64,000 nucleotides of DNA, from NCBI GenBank assembly GCA_964598495.1, contig CAZRBY010000005.1, positions 1 through 64,000 on the forward strand. The letters are read 5' to 3'. Of this stretch, positions 17,511-25,648 are shown piece after piece (within the stretch, counting starts at the first letter, position 1; each line of letters opens with the position of its first letter). The DNA comes from Cacconaster sp964598495 (GTDB lineage Bacteria; Bacteroidota; Bacteroidia; Bacteroidales; UBA932). Made by a program: the position numbers and the translations under genes. The notes beneath the pieces were generated by a model, which saw only the letters and a program-made list of their open reading frames with translations, was not told the origin of the DNA and ran no database searches.

Positions 17511-19772
17511 TCACCACACTACTATCTCATCGGCAAATACCCAACCTCTTACAACTGGGTTGATGGTTGCGGTTATGCGGATAAACCGGGCTTGTTGGGA
17601 GCCGTTCCATTCGAAGGATTTTAAGAATGTACCTGCTTTATCGCTTGCAATGCTGTTATTAAATGTAGCTATTGATTCAAAATCACCTTCTCTTTCACTT
17701 GAGAGTGCAATTGTAATCTCTTTTGGAAGCCAGATTTCAGCGTTCGCATTGTGTAAAAAATTAATGCGTATATGACGAAGCATATCTGTTGCGCCCAAAT
17801 CTATAATGACATCAAAAGGGGCGCCTATAAAGCCTTGCCAAAAGCCGTCGCCATGCGAAAATCCGCCATATAAACCGTCAATCAGGCTATTTTTTCCGTT
17901 TGCAGGGTAATATCTATTGTATGGATTGAGATATTCTATCTTTTTCCCTATCGCTCTATGATAATCAATTCGTTTTTCTAAAACATCACCTAATGGTGTT
18001 CCATCTCTGAAGAGTTGAGCGTTAAGTTTTGCCGAATCTTTTACAAAAATCGGGTTTTCGTATAGCTGTGACTCACTTGTAACTGCTGAACCATCGGTTG
18101 TATAGCGTATTTCAACAGGGGAGATTTCAGAAGTTAAAGTAATTGCGACAGCTTTATTTAGAGAATCATTTGACATATAAATCGCAGGGTCTTTGCTCAA
18201 GGTGAAAGTGTTGTAACCTTTCTGTTGCAGAATCGGTATGGATCGGTTTACACGATATTTAAATGAGTCCCAAGACTTATTTTCCGGATTAGTCCAGGCC
18301 ACTTCAGCAAAAGCTAAGATACGCGGATAGAGCATATATTCGGCATGCTCTTCGGTAGGGATATACTCCGTCCACAGACAGGCCTGAACGCCCCAAATAT
18401 TCTCTATATCATTTGCAGAAAGGCTATCAGGCAGAGGATCGAAAGCATAAACATTCTCCAATGGTAAGAAGCCACCCATGGCTTCCGGCTCTTTTTCGGG
18501 TGAACTTTGATAGCTGTTAAAATAAGTGTATTTTCCCGGTGTCATGATAACCTTATGTCCGCTTTGTGCCGCCTCAATTCCTATCTTTTCATCGCGCCAA
18601 TTCATTACAGTGGCACTTTTCTCCAATCCACCTTCAAGGATTTCATCCCAACCTATTAACTCTCTTCCTTTCGAGTGCAGATATTTTTCTATTCTTCTTA
18701 TAAGGTAACTTTGAAGCTCGGCTTCATCTTTTAAATTCTCATTTTTAATACGCTCCTGACATTTGGGGCACTTTTTCCAATGCTCTTTACTCGCCTCATC
18801 TCCGCCGATATGGATAAACTTAGAGGGAAAAATATCCATAATCTCATCCAAGACATTTTCCAGAACAACAAATGTCTCTTCATTACCTATACATAACTCG
18901 CTGCTTGTATAAGGCTTTCCGTTACAGGATAATTGTGGATATACCGCCAAAACCTCCTCTGAATGCCCCGGCATCTCTATCTCAGGAATAATTGTGACAT
19001 GTCGTTTTGCGGCATATTCAACCAACTCTTTCGCCTCTTCTTGAGTATAATAGCCGCCATAAGCATTTGTGTCGCCTTCATTTGTATATTTTCGTCCGGA
19101 GGTCCACCACTCTTTCCATAACGAATGTGTACGCCATGCGGCGATATTGGTCAGCTCTGGATATTTCTTAATTTCTATACGCCAACCTGGTCCATCAGTA
19201 AGATGCCAATGGAACCGGTTGAGCTTGTAATGCGCCATCAAATCGATTTGCTTTTTTAGGAAATCGGGCGAGAAAAAATGGCGTGAAACATCGAGATGCA
19301 TTCCACGATATGCAAAGCGCGGGCTGTCTTCTATCTCTATAAACGGCAATTTATCAGAATTGTGCTCTGTAAGTTGAATAAGTGTCTGAATCGCATAAAA
19401 AAGCCCTGCTTCAGACACAGCCCATATTTTGATCCCGTTTCCGTTAACGAAAATCTTATACGATTCATCCAAAGAGTCGGCGTAATTTGAGTTATTCAAT
19501 GAAAACGATGCCTCGACACCGCAATCAGAAAGATTTAATGCTGTAGATTTTAAATAAGCTGACAAATCATTCTTAACCTCTGGATTCAGTTCCTTGAAAT
19601 TCAATTTTAACCCCGAAGAAATATCAAGCGAATCCTGACCAACCTTAATTTTATTCGGCATCGGAATTAAGTGAACAATATCTGCAGCAAGGTTATCTTC
19701 AACCCTTTTCTCCTGACAGGAAAAGGAAATAAGAAGGACAATCAGCAATGGATAGTAGTAAATCGTTTTCAT
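17511..19772 (-). CDS. GH20 beta-N-acetylhexosaminidase lipoprotein (large, with C-terminal beta domains)
   Basis: A 753-residue secreted exo-hexosaminidase that removes terminal GlcNAc/GalNAc by substrate-assisted catalysis. The signal ends in ISFSC, a lipobox with Cys19. Order: GH20b-like domain (about 35-150), catalytic barrel starting SPRFAYRGMHLDVSRHFF, the FHWHLTDGPGWRIE strand, and HIGGDE at 321-326 with the catalytic pair Asp325-Glu326. After about residue 530 come a chitobiase-C-like segment (EIRYTTDGSA) and an F5/8-type carbohydrate-binding-like domain. It is flanked by a serine hydrolase and lipoproteins. It may act on host glycans, chitin oligomers or peptidoglycan fragments; the sequence does not say which. 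Confidence 0.9.
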   Translation of the reverse strand: MKTIYYYPLLIVLLISFSCQEKRVEDNLAADIVHLIPMPNKIKVGQDSLDISSGLKLNFKELNPEVKNDLSAYLKSTALNLSDCGVEASFSLNNSNYADSLDESYKIFVNGNGIKIWAVSEAGLFYAIQTLIQLTEHNSDKLPFIEIEDSPRFAYRGMHLDVSRHFFSPDFLKKQIDLMAHYKLNRFHWHLTDGPGWRIEIKKYPELTNIAAWRTHSLWKEWWTSGRKYTNEGDTNAYGGYYTQEEAKELVEYAAKRHVTIIPEIEMPGHSEEVLAVYPQLSCNGKPYTSSELCIGNEETFVVLENVLDEIMDIFPSKFIHIGGDEASKEHWKKCPKCQERIKNENLKDEAELQSYLIRRIEKYLHSKGRELIGWDEILEGGLEKSATVMNWRDEKIGIEAAQSGHKVIMTPGKYTYFNSYQSSPEKEPEAMGGFLPLENVYAFDPLPDSLSANDIENIWGVQACLWTEYIPTEEHAEYMLYPRILAFAEVAWTNPENKSWDSFKYRVNRSIPILQQKGYNTFTLSKDPAIYMSNDSLNKAVAITLTSEISPVEIRYTTDGSAVTSESQLYENPIFVKDSAKLNAQLFRDGTPLGDVLEKRIDYHRAIGKKIEYLNPYNRYYPANGKNSLIDGLYGGFSHGDGFWQGFIGAPFDVIIDLGATDMLRHIRINFLHNANAEIWLPKEITIALSSEREGDFESIATFNNSIASDKAGTFLKSFEWNGSQQARFIRITATINPVVRGWVFADEIVVW

Positions 19773-19834
19773 GCCGAATTAATATTAAATGCTTTTAATC
19801 TTCAAATACCTTCAATTGATTACGAAACTCATTC

Positions 19835-20956
19835 CTATTCCTTCTGAATCCAATCCTGTAACGGAAGCACTTCTCCGAAGGTGGCTTGCGTAACCGAAGT
19901 AACTATGTCGTGACCATTTGCACTATTGGTAAAATAGACTATTCCGCGACGATCTTCAGGACGTAAAACAAAGAGTGCCTTGAAATTGCCGTTATCACCC
20001 CAATGCCAATAGTAACGTGGTGCCTCCCCTTTTTCAGCGGCAGCTGTCTCAGAATAAATAGATCCCACACCCAAACACCACCAAATGGTAGAGTCACAGT
20101 CACGGTGGTTATCTGCATATCGGATGGCATGAACATGCGGAGTGAGCATTTCAGTGCACGATGTCTCACTTAGGCCTTTCCCCTCCATAAGAGCCATCAA
20201 AAAGCGAGTGTAGTCAGATGCGGTTGTGCGCAGAGTGTAGGCACTATTCTCACGCGGGTGACGCCCCTGACCGCGATTTTCCGCGGCGCGGTTGAAACCG
20301 TCAAGCGCAATGCTGTCGTACTGCGGCAGCCAACCATATGAAGTGGAATTCATCCCCAGTGGGATAAACACCTCTTCGCGTGCAATTTCATCCAAAGATC
20401 CGCCGCTAATTGCCTCTACAGCGCGCTGCAGGTAGGCAAAGCCCTCTCCTGAATAGGAAAAACAGGAGTCAGCAGGATATTTGAATTTAATCACACTTGT
20501 CGGCCATTCGTCCGATGAGGGGCCTGTCGCCCAATTTGGCAATCCCGAAGTATGTGAGAGCACCATCCTCGGAGTGAGGATAGCGGCCATCTCTTTATCC
20601 TCAAACCGATCCATATCGGTATATTGACAAATCGGCGTATCAAGGTCAATCTCTCCCCTATCCACCATCTTCATCACGATATAGGCAAATATAGGCTTAC
20701 TAAGGGAAGCTGCCTGGAAGATGCTCGATTCATCGCCAGGCTGAGTATAACTGTAAGTGCTGTCCGCGAGAATGACTCCTCCCATTGAAATATTATTCTC
20801 AAAAATGCAATATTGAAAGACAGGAATCTTCGCTGATTTAACATCTTGACGAAAATCCGATATTGCCTGATTTAACTCTCCTATGATGCTGGCGTAAGGG
20901 CCGTCACAGGCGACAAATAACGCAGTAAGAAATAAAAATAACGCAATTTTCTTCAT
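19835..20956 (-). CDS. Serine hydrolase, class C beta-lactamase/DD-peptidase family lipoprotein
   Basis: A 373-residue protein with a lipoprotein signal (TALFVAC, Cys17). The active-site S-x-x-K is SLSK at residues 84-87, followed by the second-motif region FSYSGEGFAYLQ (Tyr present, but YSG rather than YxN) and the third motif HWGDNGNFKALF (H-x-G). This is the esterase/beta-lactamase/alkaline D-peptidase family (Pfam Beta-lactamase). Activity could be D-amino peptide or ester hydrolysis; true beta-lactam resistance cannot be claimed. It lies 62 bases upstream of the GH20 gene on the same strand. Its start is next to the divergent tRNA-Val promoter. Confidence 0.85.
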   Translation of the reverse strand: MKKIALFLFLTALFVACDGPYASIIGELNQAISDFRQDVKSAKIPVFQYCIFENNISMGGVILADSTYSYTQPGDESSIFQAASLSKPIFAYIVMKMVDRGEIDLDTPICQYTDMDRFEDKEMAAILTPRMVLSHTSGLPNWATGPSSDEWPTSVIKFKYPADSCFSYSGEGFAYLQRAVEAISGGSLDEIAREEVFIPLGMNSTSYGWLPQYDSIALDGFNRAAENRGQGRHPRENSAYTLRTTASDYTRFLMALMEGKGLSETSCTEMLTPHVHAIRYADNHRDCDSTIWWCLGVGSIYSETAAAEKGEAPRYYWHWGDNGNFKALFVLRPEDRRGIVYFTNSANGHDIVTSVTQATFGEVLPLQDWIQKE

Positions 20957-20961
20957 TTTAT

Positions 20962-20992
20962 TTTGGTGGTTTTAAAAAAGTATCTATATTTG
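20962..20992 (+). promoter_or_regulatory. tRNA-Val promoter
   Basis: TTTG at 20962-20965 and TATATTTG at 20985-20992 are separated by 19 bases. Both boxes and the spacing match the Bacteroidota -33/-7 consensus. The predicted start is just before the tRNA at 21008. This is the best promoter in the window. Confidence 0.7.
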
Positions 20993-21007
20993 CTCTCCCA
21001 AAATAAA

Positions 21008-21082
21008 GGGAGCATAGCTCAGCTGGTTTAGAGCATCTGCCTTACAAGCAGAGGGTCATAGGTTCGAATCCTATTGCTCCCA
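21008..21082 (+). tRNA. tRNA-Val(TAC)
   Basis: Full cloverleaf: acceptor GGGAGCA pairs with TGCTCCC, D-stem GCTC/GAGC, anticodon stem TCTGC/GCAGA around loop CTTACAA (anticodon TAC, valine), T-arm ATAGG-TTCGAAT-CCTAT. The discriminator is A and CCA is not encoded, as is usual in this phylum. It has its own promoter upstream and a rho-independent terminator 10 bases downstream. Confidence 0.95.
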
Positions 21083-21086
21083 CAAA

Positions 21087-21150
21087 AAACTAAAGTGACC
21101 TTCGGTCGCTTTATTTTTTTGTGTGTAGTCGCTACGCTCCTATCTACCCC
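21087..21150. repeat. Direct repeat copy 1 carrying the tRNA terminator
   Basis: About 64 bases beginning aaactaaagtgaccttcggt and ending near ctcctatctaccc. It recurs with few differences at 21221-21285. The first 35 or so bases, which include the hairpin and T-tract, are identical in both copies. Confidence 0.8.
21092..21120 (+). terminator. tRNA-Val terminator
   Basis: A 9-bp stem (21092-21100 with 21104-21112, one G-T pair) around TTC, with the tract ttattttttt. It starts 10 bases after the tRNA. Confidence 0.8.
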
Positions 21151-21160
21151 TCCTTTTAAT

Positions 21161-21213
21161 GGTTCCCTTGGGGAACCAAGCATCGCAGAAGCGCTGCCTT
21201 CAGCTTTGCTGAA
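21161..21213. repeat. Cluster of small hairpins between the repeat copies
   Basis: ggttccc/gggaacc (21161-21167 with 21171-21177) and ttcagc/gctgaa (21199-21204 with 21208-21213), each around a 3-base loop. They fill the spacer between the two terminator-bearing direct repeats. Nothing here looks coding. Confidence 0.5.
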
Positions 21214-21220
21214 TTGTTAT

Positions 21221-21285
21221 AAACTAAAGTGACCTTCGGTCGCTTTATTTTTTTGTGGGAGGTCGCTTCGCTCCTATCTACCCAT
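21221..21285. repeat. Direct repeat copy 2 (duplicate terminator block)
   Basis: Second copy of the block at 21087-21150. The same 21-base hairpin region (21226-21246) and T-tract are present, so a second, apparently redundant terminator follows the tRNA 134 bases after the first. Confidence 0.8.
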
Positions 21286-21289
21286 ACCA

Positions 21290-21343
21290 CCCTGCAACCC
21301 GCAACTCGTAACTCGTAACACGTAACCCGCAACCCGCACCTCA
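21290..21343. repeat. 3'-end low-complexity repeat (d)
   Basis: Runs of cgtaact/cgtaacc units (for example caactcgtaactcgtaacac) between the tRNA repeat block and the potD terminator, directly behind the potD 3' end. It is the clearest member of the quasi-repeat family. Confidence 0.65.
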
Positions 21344-21382
21344 GAAGTAAAAAAGGCCTCATTAGAGGCACTTTTTTACTTC
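21344..21382 (-). terminator. Terminator of the pot operon
   Basis: A long stem (21344-21360 with 21365-21382, one bulged base) around loop atta. Leftward transcripts read GAGGC, then a T6 run. The stop codon of potD (21376-21378) lies within the stem. Confidence 0.8.
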
Positions 21383-22692
21383 TTCACAGGCTTTTTGCCC
21401 TTTTTGGGGGCATTGCTGCGACGTGACTTGGTTATCCTCCTGCGCAACGCGAATATCAGCAACAATATCACAAATACGCTAATAATTACAATAGTGATGA
21501 TATTGCTTGAATCACTGCCCTTAACGCGGCTCCACATCGAAATCAGTTTAGGAGTCTCCTCACCCCAGTCATGCAACATAACACAGCGGTCGATAACAGT
21601 CTGGTCGGGATAAAGAACCGGATTAGTACGAACTGAATCTGCCTCGGGACCGAAGAAATATCTCAAATCGAGGGGTTCGTAATCTTCGTCTTCGATCGCC
21701 TCAAGTACGGCATCTCCGCCGATAGCTGAAACATAGCCAATGAATTCCATATTTCTCACGGCATTTTCGGGCATACAGAGGAAGTTGATGAAGTATTTTG
21801 CAGCTTTGACATTCTTTGCATATTTGGGGATTACCCAACCGTCAAACCAGACACTGCTGCCCTCGTCCGGAACGAAATAATCGAGTTCGACACCCATCGG
21901 TTCTGCCTCGTCCATAGCCCATACTGCATCACCGCTCCAAGTGAGATTGATCCAGCCGCGCTCTTGTGTCATCTGGTCCTTGCCGAAATCGGCTTCCCAG
22001 CCTGCAACGATATTCTTCACCTCTTTCATATAGGCCTCAACAGCTGCAATCGACTCATCCGAAGAGTCATACATCAATTCTTCCAGGGTAACTTTACCCT
22101 CTTTAACTTCATCCTTCTTGAGATAGATCAAAACCGAGCTATAAACATCCCTAGGGGCATCTTTAATGAAGATTTTGTTGGCATACTTGGGGTTTCTGAT
22201 AATATCCCACGTGCCAAGATCCTCTTCTGCAACATATTTTTTGTTGTAGAGAATACCTGCAGTACCCCACATATAACCGACGGAGTAGTCATTTGCATTT
22301 TTACCGCTGCCGTCAATCTTATCAAAGCACTCGCGGATATAGGGCGCAATATTGTCATCAATATAGTTGGGAGTGTCGCCGAAATCCCTGTCAATGGGCA
22401 GAAGCATATCCTCGCGGAGCATGCGCTCAATAATATAATCCGAGGGACATACCACGTCGAAGTCCTCCTCTCCCTTTTCGATCTTGGAGAGCATAGTCTC
22501 ATTGATGTCGAAGGTTTGATAGATGATTTTCACCTCTTCACCGGTCTGTTCGTAATACCACTGCTCGAACTCGCCGATAAGGGACTCGTCTATATAGTCG
22601 CCCCAGTTGTAAACTTTCAGATACTTGCTCCTGTCACTTGTGCAGGATACAATGAGCAGCAAAGCTGCCAGAAGGGTAAAAAGTCTTTTCAT
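21376..22692 (-). CDS. potD: PotD-like spermidine/putrescine-binding lipoprotein with C-terminal membrane anchor
   Basis: A 438-residue ABC substrate-binding protein for polyamines. The N-terminal lipobox is LLIVSC. The family start KVYNWGDYIDESLIGEFE is followed by motifs such as DVVCPSDYIIERM and WSGDAVWAM. After the usual fold (end near residue 390) it has an extra transmembrane helix, NIITIVIISVFVILLLIF, and a basic tail RRRITKSRR...KKGKKPVKK. Thus it seems anchored both by lipid and by a C-terminal helix, unlike the soluble PotD of Proteobacteria. Its ATG overlaps the potC stop by 4 bases, and the operon terminator follows immediately. Confidence 0.9.
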   Translation of the reverse strand: MKRLFTLLAALLLIVSCTSDRSKYLKVYNWGDYIDESLIGEFEQWYYEQTGEEVKIIYQTFDINETMLSKIEKGEEDFDVVCPSDYIIERMLREDMLLPIDRDFGDTPNYIDDNIAPYIRECFDKIDGSGKNANDYSVGYMWGTAGILYNKKYVAEEDLGTWDIIRNPKYANKIFIKDAPRDVYSSVLIYLKKDEVKEGKVTLEELMYDSSDESIAAVEAYMKEVKNIVAGWEADFGKDQMTQERGWINLTWSGDAVWAMDEAEPMGVELDYFVPDEGSSVWFDGWVIPKYAKNVKAAKYFINFLCMPENAVRNMEFIGYVSAIGGDAVLEAIEDEDYEPLDLRYFFGPEADSVRTNPVLYPDQTVIDRCVMLHDWGEETPKLISMWSRVKGSDSSNIITIVIISVFVILLLIFALRRRITKSRRSNAPKKGKKPVKK

Positions 22693-23492
22693 TTTGCTAG
22701 TTGTTTTTCAGATTTAACCTTCCTGACATTGAATATCACCAGAAGGATAAGGATAGTTAAGAAAATTATGGTCATTAGAGGACGCAATTCAGGAGTCAGA
22801 CCACCCTTGCGCGCATCTGCGTAGATATAGGTAGAGAGTGTCTCAAGTCCTATCGTTCCTCTGGTAAAGAATGTAACTACAAAGTCGTCCAGCGACATTG
22901 TAAATGCAAGTATGAATCCGGAGATCATTCCGGGACGCAAAAGAGGTACAAGTACCTTGCGTAGCGCCTGTATGGGAGTAGCCCCCAGATCGAGCGCCGC
23001 CTCATAGAGGTTTGGATTCATCTGAGTTAGTCGAGGCATCACGCTCAGCACCACATAAGGGGTACAGAAGGTGATGTGTGCCAATATCACGGTGGTATAA
23101 CCCTGCGAAAAATGCAAGAATATAAAGAGCAAAAAGAGCGCTACACCGGTAATAATATCCGGATTGATTATAGGAATACTGTTGAGAAATAGCATAATGT
23201 TCTTATTGCGGCTGCGCAGGTTATAGATGCCTATGGCGGCGATAGCACCCAAAATCATCGATACGAAAGCCGATATCAGGGCTATTATCAAAGTATTGTA
23301 GATAGCCTTGAAGAGTGATGTAGCACTGGCTGCCTGCGGCGAAAAGAGATTTGCATAGAGATTGGTGGAAAATCCCGTCCAGTTACCCAATACCCTCGAT
23401 TCCGAGAAGGAAAATATCATTATGAAAATGATGGGAGCGTAGAGAATGACCAGCAGAAACCAGATATATGCTTTGGCAAAAAACTTCTTCAT
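22689..23492 (-). CDS. potC: PotC-like polyamine ABC transporter permease
   Basis: A 267-residue inner-membrane permease with about six helices and the permease EAA loop (EAALDLGATPIQALRKVLVPLLRPG) that docks on the ATPase. The N-terminal pattern (IILYAPIIFIMIFSFSESR) is that of the PotC branch. It starts 3 bases after potB and overlaps potD by 4 bases, which gives tight translational coupling. Together with PotB it forms the membrane channel of the spermidine/putrescine importer. Confidence 0.92.
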   Translation of the reverse strand: MKKFFAKAYIWFLLVILYAPIIFIMIFSFSESRVLGNWTGFSTNLYANLFSPQAASATSLFKAIYNTLIIALISAFVSMILGAIAAIGIYNLRSRNKNIMLFLNSIPIINPDIITGVALFLLFIFLHFSQGYTTVILAHITFCTPYVVLSVMPRLTQMNPNLYEAALDLGATPIQALRKVLVPLLRPGMISGFILAFTMSLDDFVVTFFTRGTIGLETLSTYIYADARKGGLTPELRPLMTIIFLTILILLVIFNVRKVKSEKQLAK

Positions 23493-23495
23493 ACC

Positions 23496-24263
23496 CTATA
23501 CAAGCCCTCCTTCGGCATTTTTGCGATCATTTGAAAAGAATGTAGTGATACCGATTATCACCAGCATTATCAAGGCGAGGGCGGCTCCGTAATTCCACAT
23601 TGAGGAGTTGATATTCTCCTGAATAATGGTACCAAAGAGCTTAATCTTGTTGTTGGTCAGGAATTCGGAGATGGCAAAGGTGGAAACCGTAGGCATGAAT
23701 ACCATCATCACTCCGCTGATTACTCCCGGAATTGAAAGTGGCACGGTCACCTTCCAAAATACCTCCCATGGGGTAGCCCCCAGGTCCTCGGCAGCTTCTG
23801 CATAGGAATGGTCTATCCTGCTGAGAATATTGTATATAGGATAGATCATAAATGGAAGGTAGTCATAAAACATACCGAAGAGCAGAGTTCCTTTGCCCAA
23901 TGTGATACCCAGCACGTTAAAAAGCTCAGCAGTCGCCAGAGTCCTCATTAGGGCATTTATCCACATTGGTAAGATAAAAAGCACCACAGTGACTGCGCTA
24001 CGATTGTATTTCTTGTTGGCAAGAATCCAGGCGGCGGGATAACCCAGCAGAAGACAGATCAGGGTATTCAAAATGGCAATCTCAAGCGAGAGACCGAAGG
24101 TGCTTAAAGCATCTTTATCAGAGAAAAACCTCGTGATGTTTTCAAACGAAAATCGGCCCTGAGCATCCTGGAAGGCATATACCAGTACCAAAATCAGGGG
24201 AAGCACCACGAAAATGACCAGAAAGATCAGATATGGCAGACTCCAACTGCTTCGTTTATTCAT
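23496..24263 (-). CDS. potB: PotB-like polyamine ABC transporter permease
   Basis: A 255-residue permease with the EAA loop EAAEDLGATPWEVFWKVTVPLSIPG and six predicted helices; the motif EFLTNNKIKLFGTIIQ is typical of PotB. Its start overlaps the potA stop by 4 bases (ATGA). It partners PotC in the importer encoded by this operon. Confidence 0.92.
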   Translation of the reverse strand: MNKRSSWSLPYLIFLVIFVVLPLILVLVYAFQDAQGRFSFENITRFFSDKDALSTFGLSLEIAILNTLICLLLGYPAAWILANKKYNRSAVTVVLFILPMWINALMRTLATAELFNVLGITLGKGTLLFGMFYDYLPFMIYPIYNILSRIDHSYAEAAEDLGATPWEVFWKVTVPLSIPGVISGVMMVFMPTVSTFAISEFLTNNKIKLFGTIIQENINSSMWNYGAALALIMLVIIGITTFFSNDRKNAEGGLV

Positions 24264-25645
24264 TGCAACGGGGTTATCTTGATGTGTTTAGCAGAGAAAT
24301 TAATACCTACCAGGTCTCCTTTGTCCCATACGTCATTGGTATCTACCCAGATATGATGACCTTCATCGGTTAAGACCGTGATATGGTAGTGATTTCCTTT
24401 ATAGATCATAAAATGCACAGAGCCGGAGAGAGTTCCCTCTTCCTGGTGGTCATAGAGATCAACCTTATCAAATTCCACCTCTACTTTCACCTTCTGCCCC
24501 TTTTCAACTCCCGGCTGGATGGGACATTCAAATTCACCCTCAAGGAAACGCACATGGTTTTCATCCACCATCTCTCCTTCAAAAGTATTCCTTGAGCGCT
24601 CCTTTTGCATAACCTGGATATCCTCAGGTCTGATGACAAGACCAACGGTAGATCCCACTTCAAAAGCGTTATAGTCCTGTACCATGAGTTCGTAACCTGT
24701 ATCACTCTCAACAAACATCTTGTAGTGGACACCCTGGAATACACAGGATTGGACAACGCCGGTGAACTGGGCACCCTCGGTGTTTTTCATTATATAAATA
24801 TCCTCGGGACGCACAACGACATCCACCGGGACATTTTTCCCGAAACCCTCATCTATACAGTCGAAATCGTGATAGATAAAGCCTACCCTGCGGTCATCGA
24901 ACATCTTGCCGTTGAGAATGTTGGATTCCCCTATGAAGTCGGCGACAAATGCATTCTCAGGCTCATTGTAGATATCGGTAGGAGTGCCGGTCTGCTGTAT
25001 TATACCCTCATTCATTACCACAATCGTATCAGAAAGAATAAGTGCCTCTTCCTGGTCGTGGGTAACATAGATAAAGGTAATTCCGAGCTTTTTATGCATC
25101 TCCTTGAGCTCTATCTGCATATCCTTGCGCATCTTGAGGTCGAGTGCTGCCAGAGGCTCGTCCAGAAGGAGTACTTTCGGCTGGTTGATCAGCGCACGAG
25201 CAATGGCGACCCTCTGCTGCTGTCCTCCTGAGAGGGAATCCACATCCCTGTCCTCATAGTCGGTCATGCTCACCATTTTGAGTACTCTGCGTACTCTTTT
25301 GTTGATCTCTTCGCGAGGAGTCTTTTTGAGTTTCAGGCCAAATGCGATATTGTCGTAGACATCCAGATGCGGGAAAAGAGCATAACGCTGAAATACCGTA
25401 TTGAATGGCCGTTTGTATGGAGGGAGATCGGATATATCCTTTCCCTCGAAGAGAATTTGCCCCTCATCGGGAGCCAGAAAACCGGCAATAAGCCTCAAAG
25501 TAGTGGTTTTACCGCAACCTGAAGGACCGAGAAATGTTACAAATTCTCCTTTACGTATACTTATACTTATATCATCCAGCACCTTCTTATTACCTAAGGA
25601 CTTGCTCAGATGACGGATCTCGATGATCTTGTCTGAAGCTGCCAT
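24260..25645 (-). CDS. potA: PotA-like polyamine ABC transporter ATPase
   Basis: A 461-residue ATPase. Walker A GPSGCGKTT, Q-loop VFQRYALFPHLDVYDN, signature LSGGQQQRVAIARAL, Walker B VLLLDEPLAALD and the switch His (VTHDQEEAL) are all present. It is longer than the usual roughly 370 residues because the C-terminal part holds two TOBE-like repeats: GVVQSCVFQGVHYKM...VGLVIRPEDIQVM and GSVHFMIYKGNHYHI...VGINFSAKHIKI. The upstream outer-membrane barrel gene ends 3 bases before this ATG, so that barrel and PotABCD are one operon. Confidence 0.92.
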   Translation of the reverse strand: MAASDKIIEIRHLSKSLGNKKVLDDISISIRKGEFVTFLGPSGCGKTTTLRLIAGFLAPDEGQILFEGKDISDLPPYKRPFNTVFQRYALFPHLDVYDNIAFGLKLKKTPREEINKRVRRVLKMVSMTDYEDRDVDSLSGGQQQRVAIARALINQPKVLLLDEPLAALDLKMRKDMQIELKEMHKKLGITFIYVTHDQEEALILSDTIVVMNEGIIQQTGTPTDIYNEPENAFVADFIGESNILNGKMFDDRRVGFIYHDFDCIDEGFGKNVPVDVVVRPEDIYIMKNTEGAQFTGVVQSCVFQGVHYKMFVESDTGYELMVQDYNAFEVGSTVGLVIRPEDIQVMQKERSRNTFEGEMVDENHVRFLEGEFECPIQPGVEKGQKVKVEVEFDKVDLYDHQEEGTLSGSVHFMIYKGNHYHITVLTDEGHHIWVDTNDVWDKGDLVGINFSAKHIKITPLQ

Positions 25646-25648
25646 CTA

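Noticed and set aside
20957..21007. Divergent promoter for the serine hydrolase on the minus strand
   Set aside because: Only boxes with one or more mismatches to TAnnTTTG are seen there; evidence is too weak to list.
21156..21371. Open frame of 71 codons on the minus strand downstream of potD
   Set aside because: It is made almost entirely of the cgtaactcg-type repeat and the tRNA terminator duplicate, and the product (LRVTCYELRVAG...) is a translation of repeat units with no coding signature.
21964..22824. Plus-strand open frame of 286 codons
   Set aside because: It lies wholly antisense to potD and potC, which have full family motifs; its product has no recognisable domain.
24605..25231. 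Plus-strand open frame of 208 codons
   Set aside because: Antisense shadow of the potA coding sequence.
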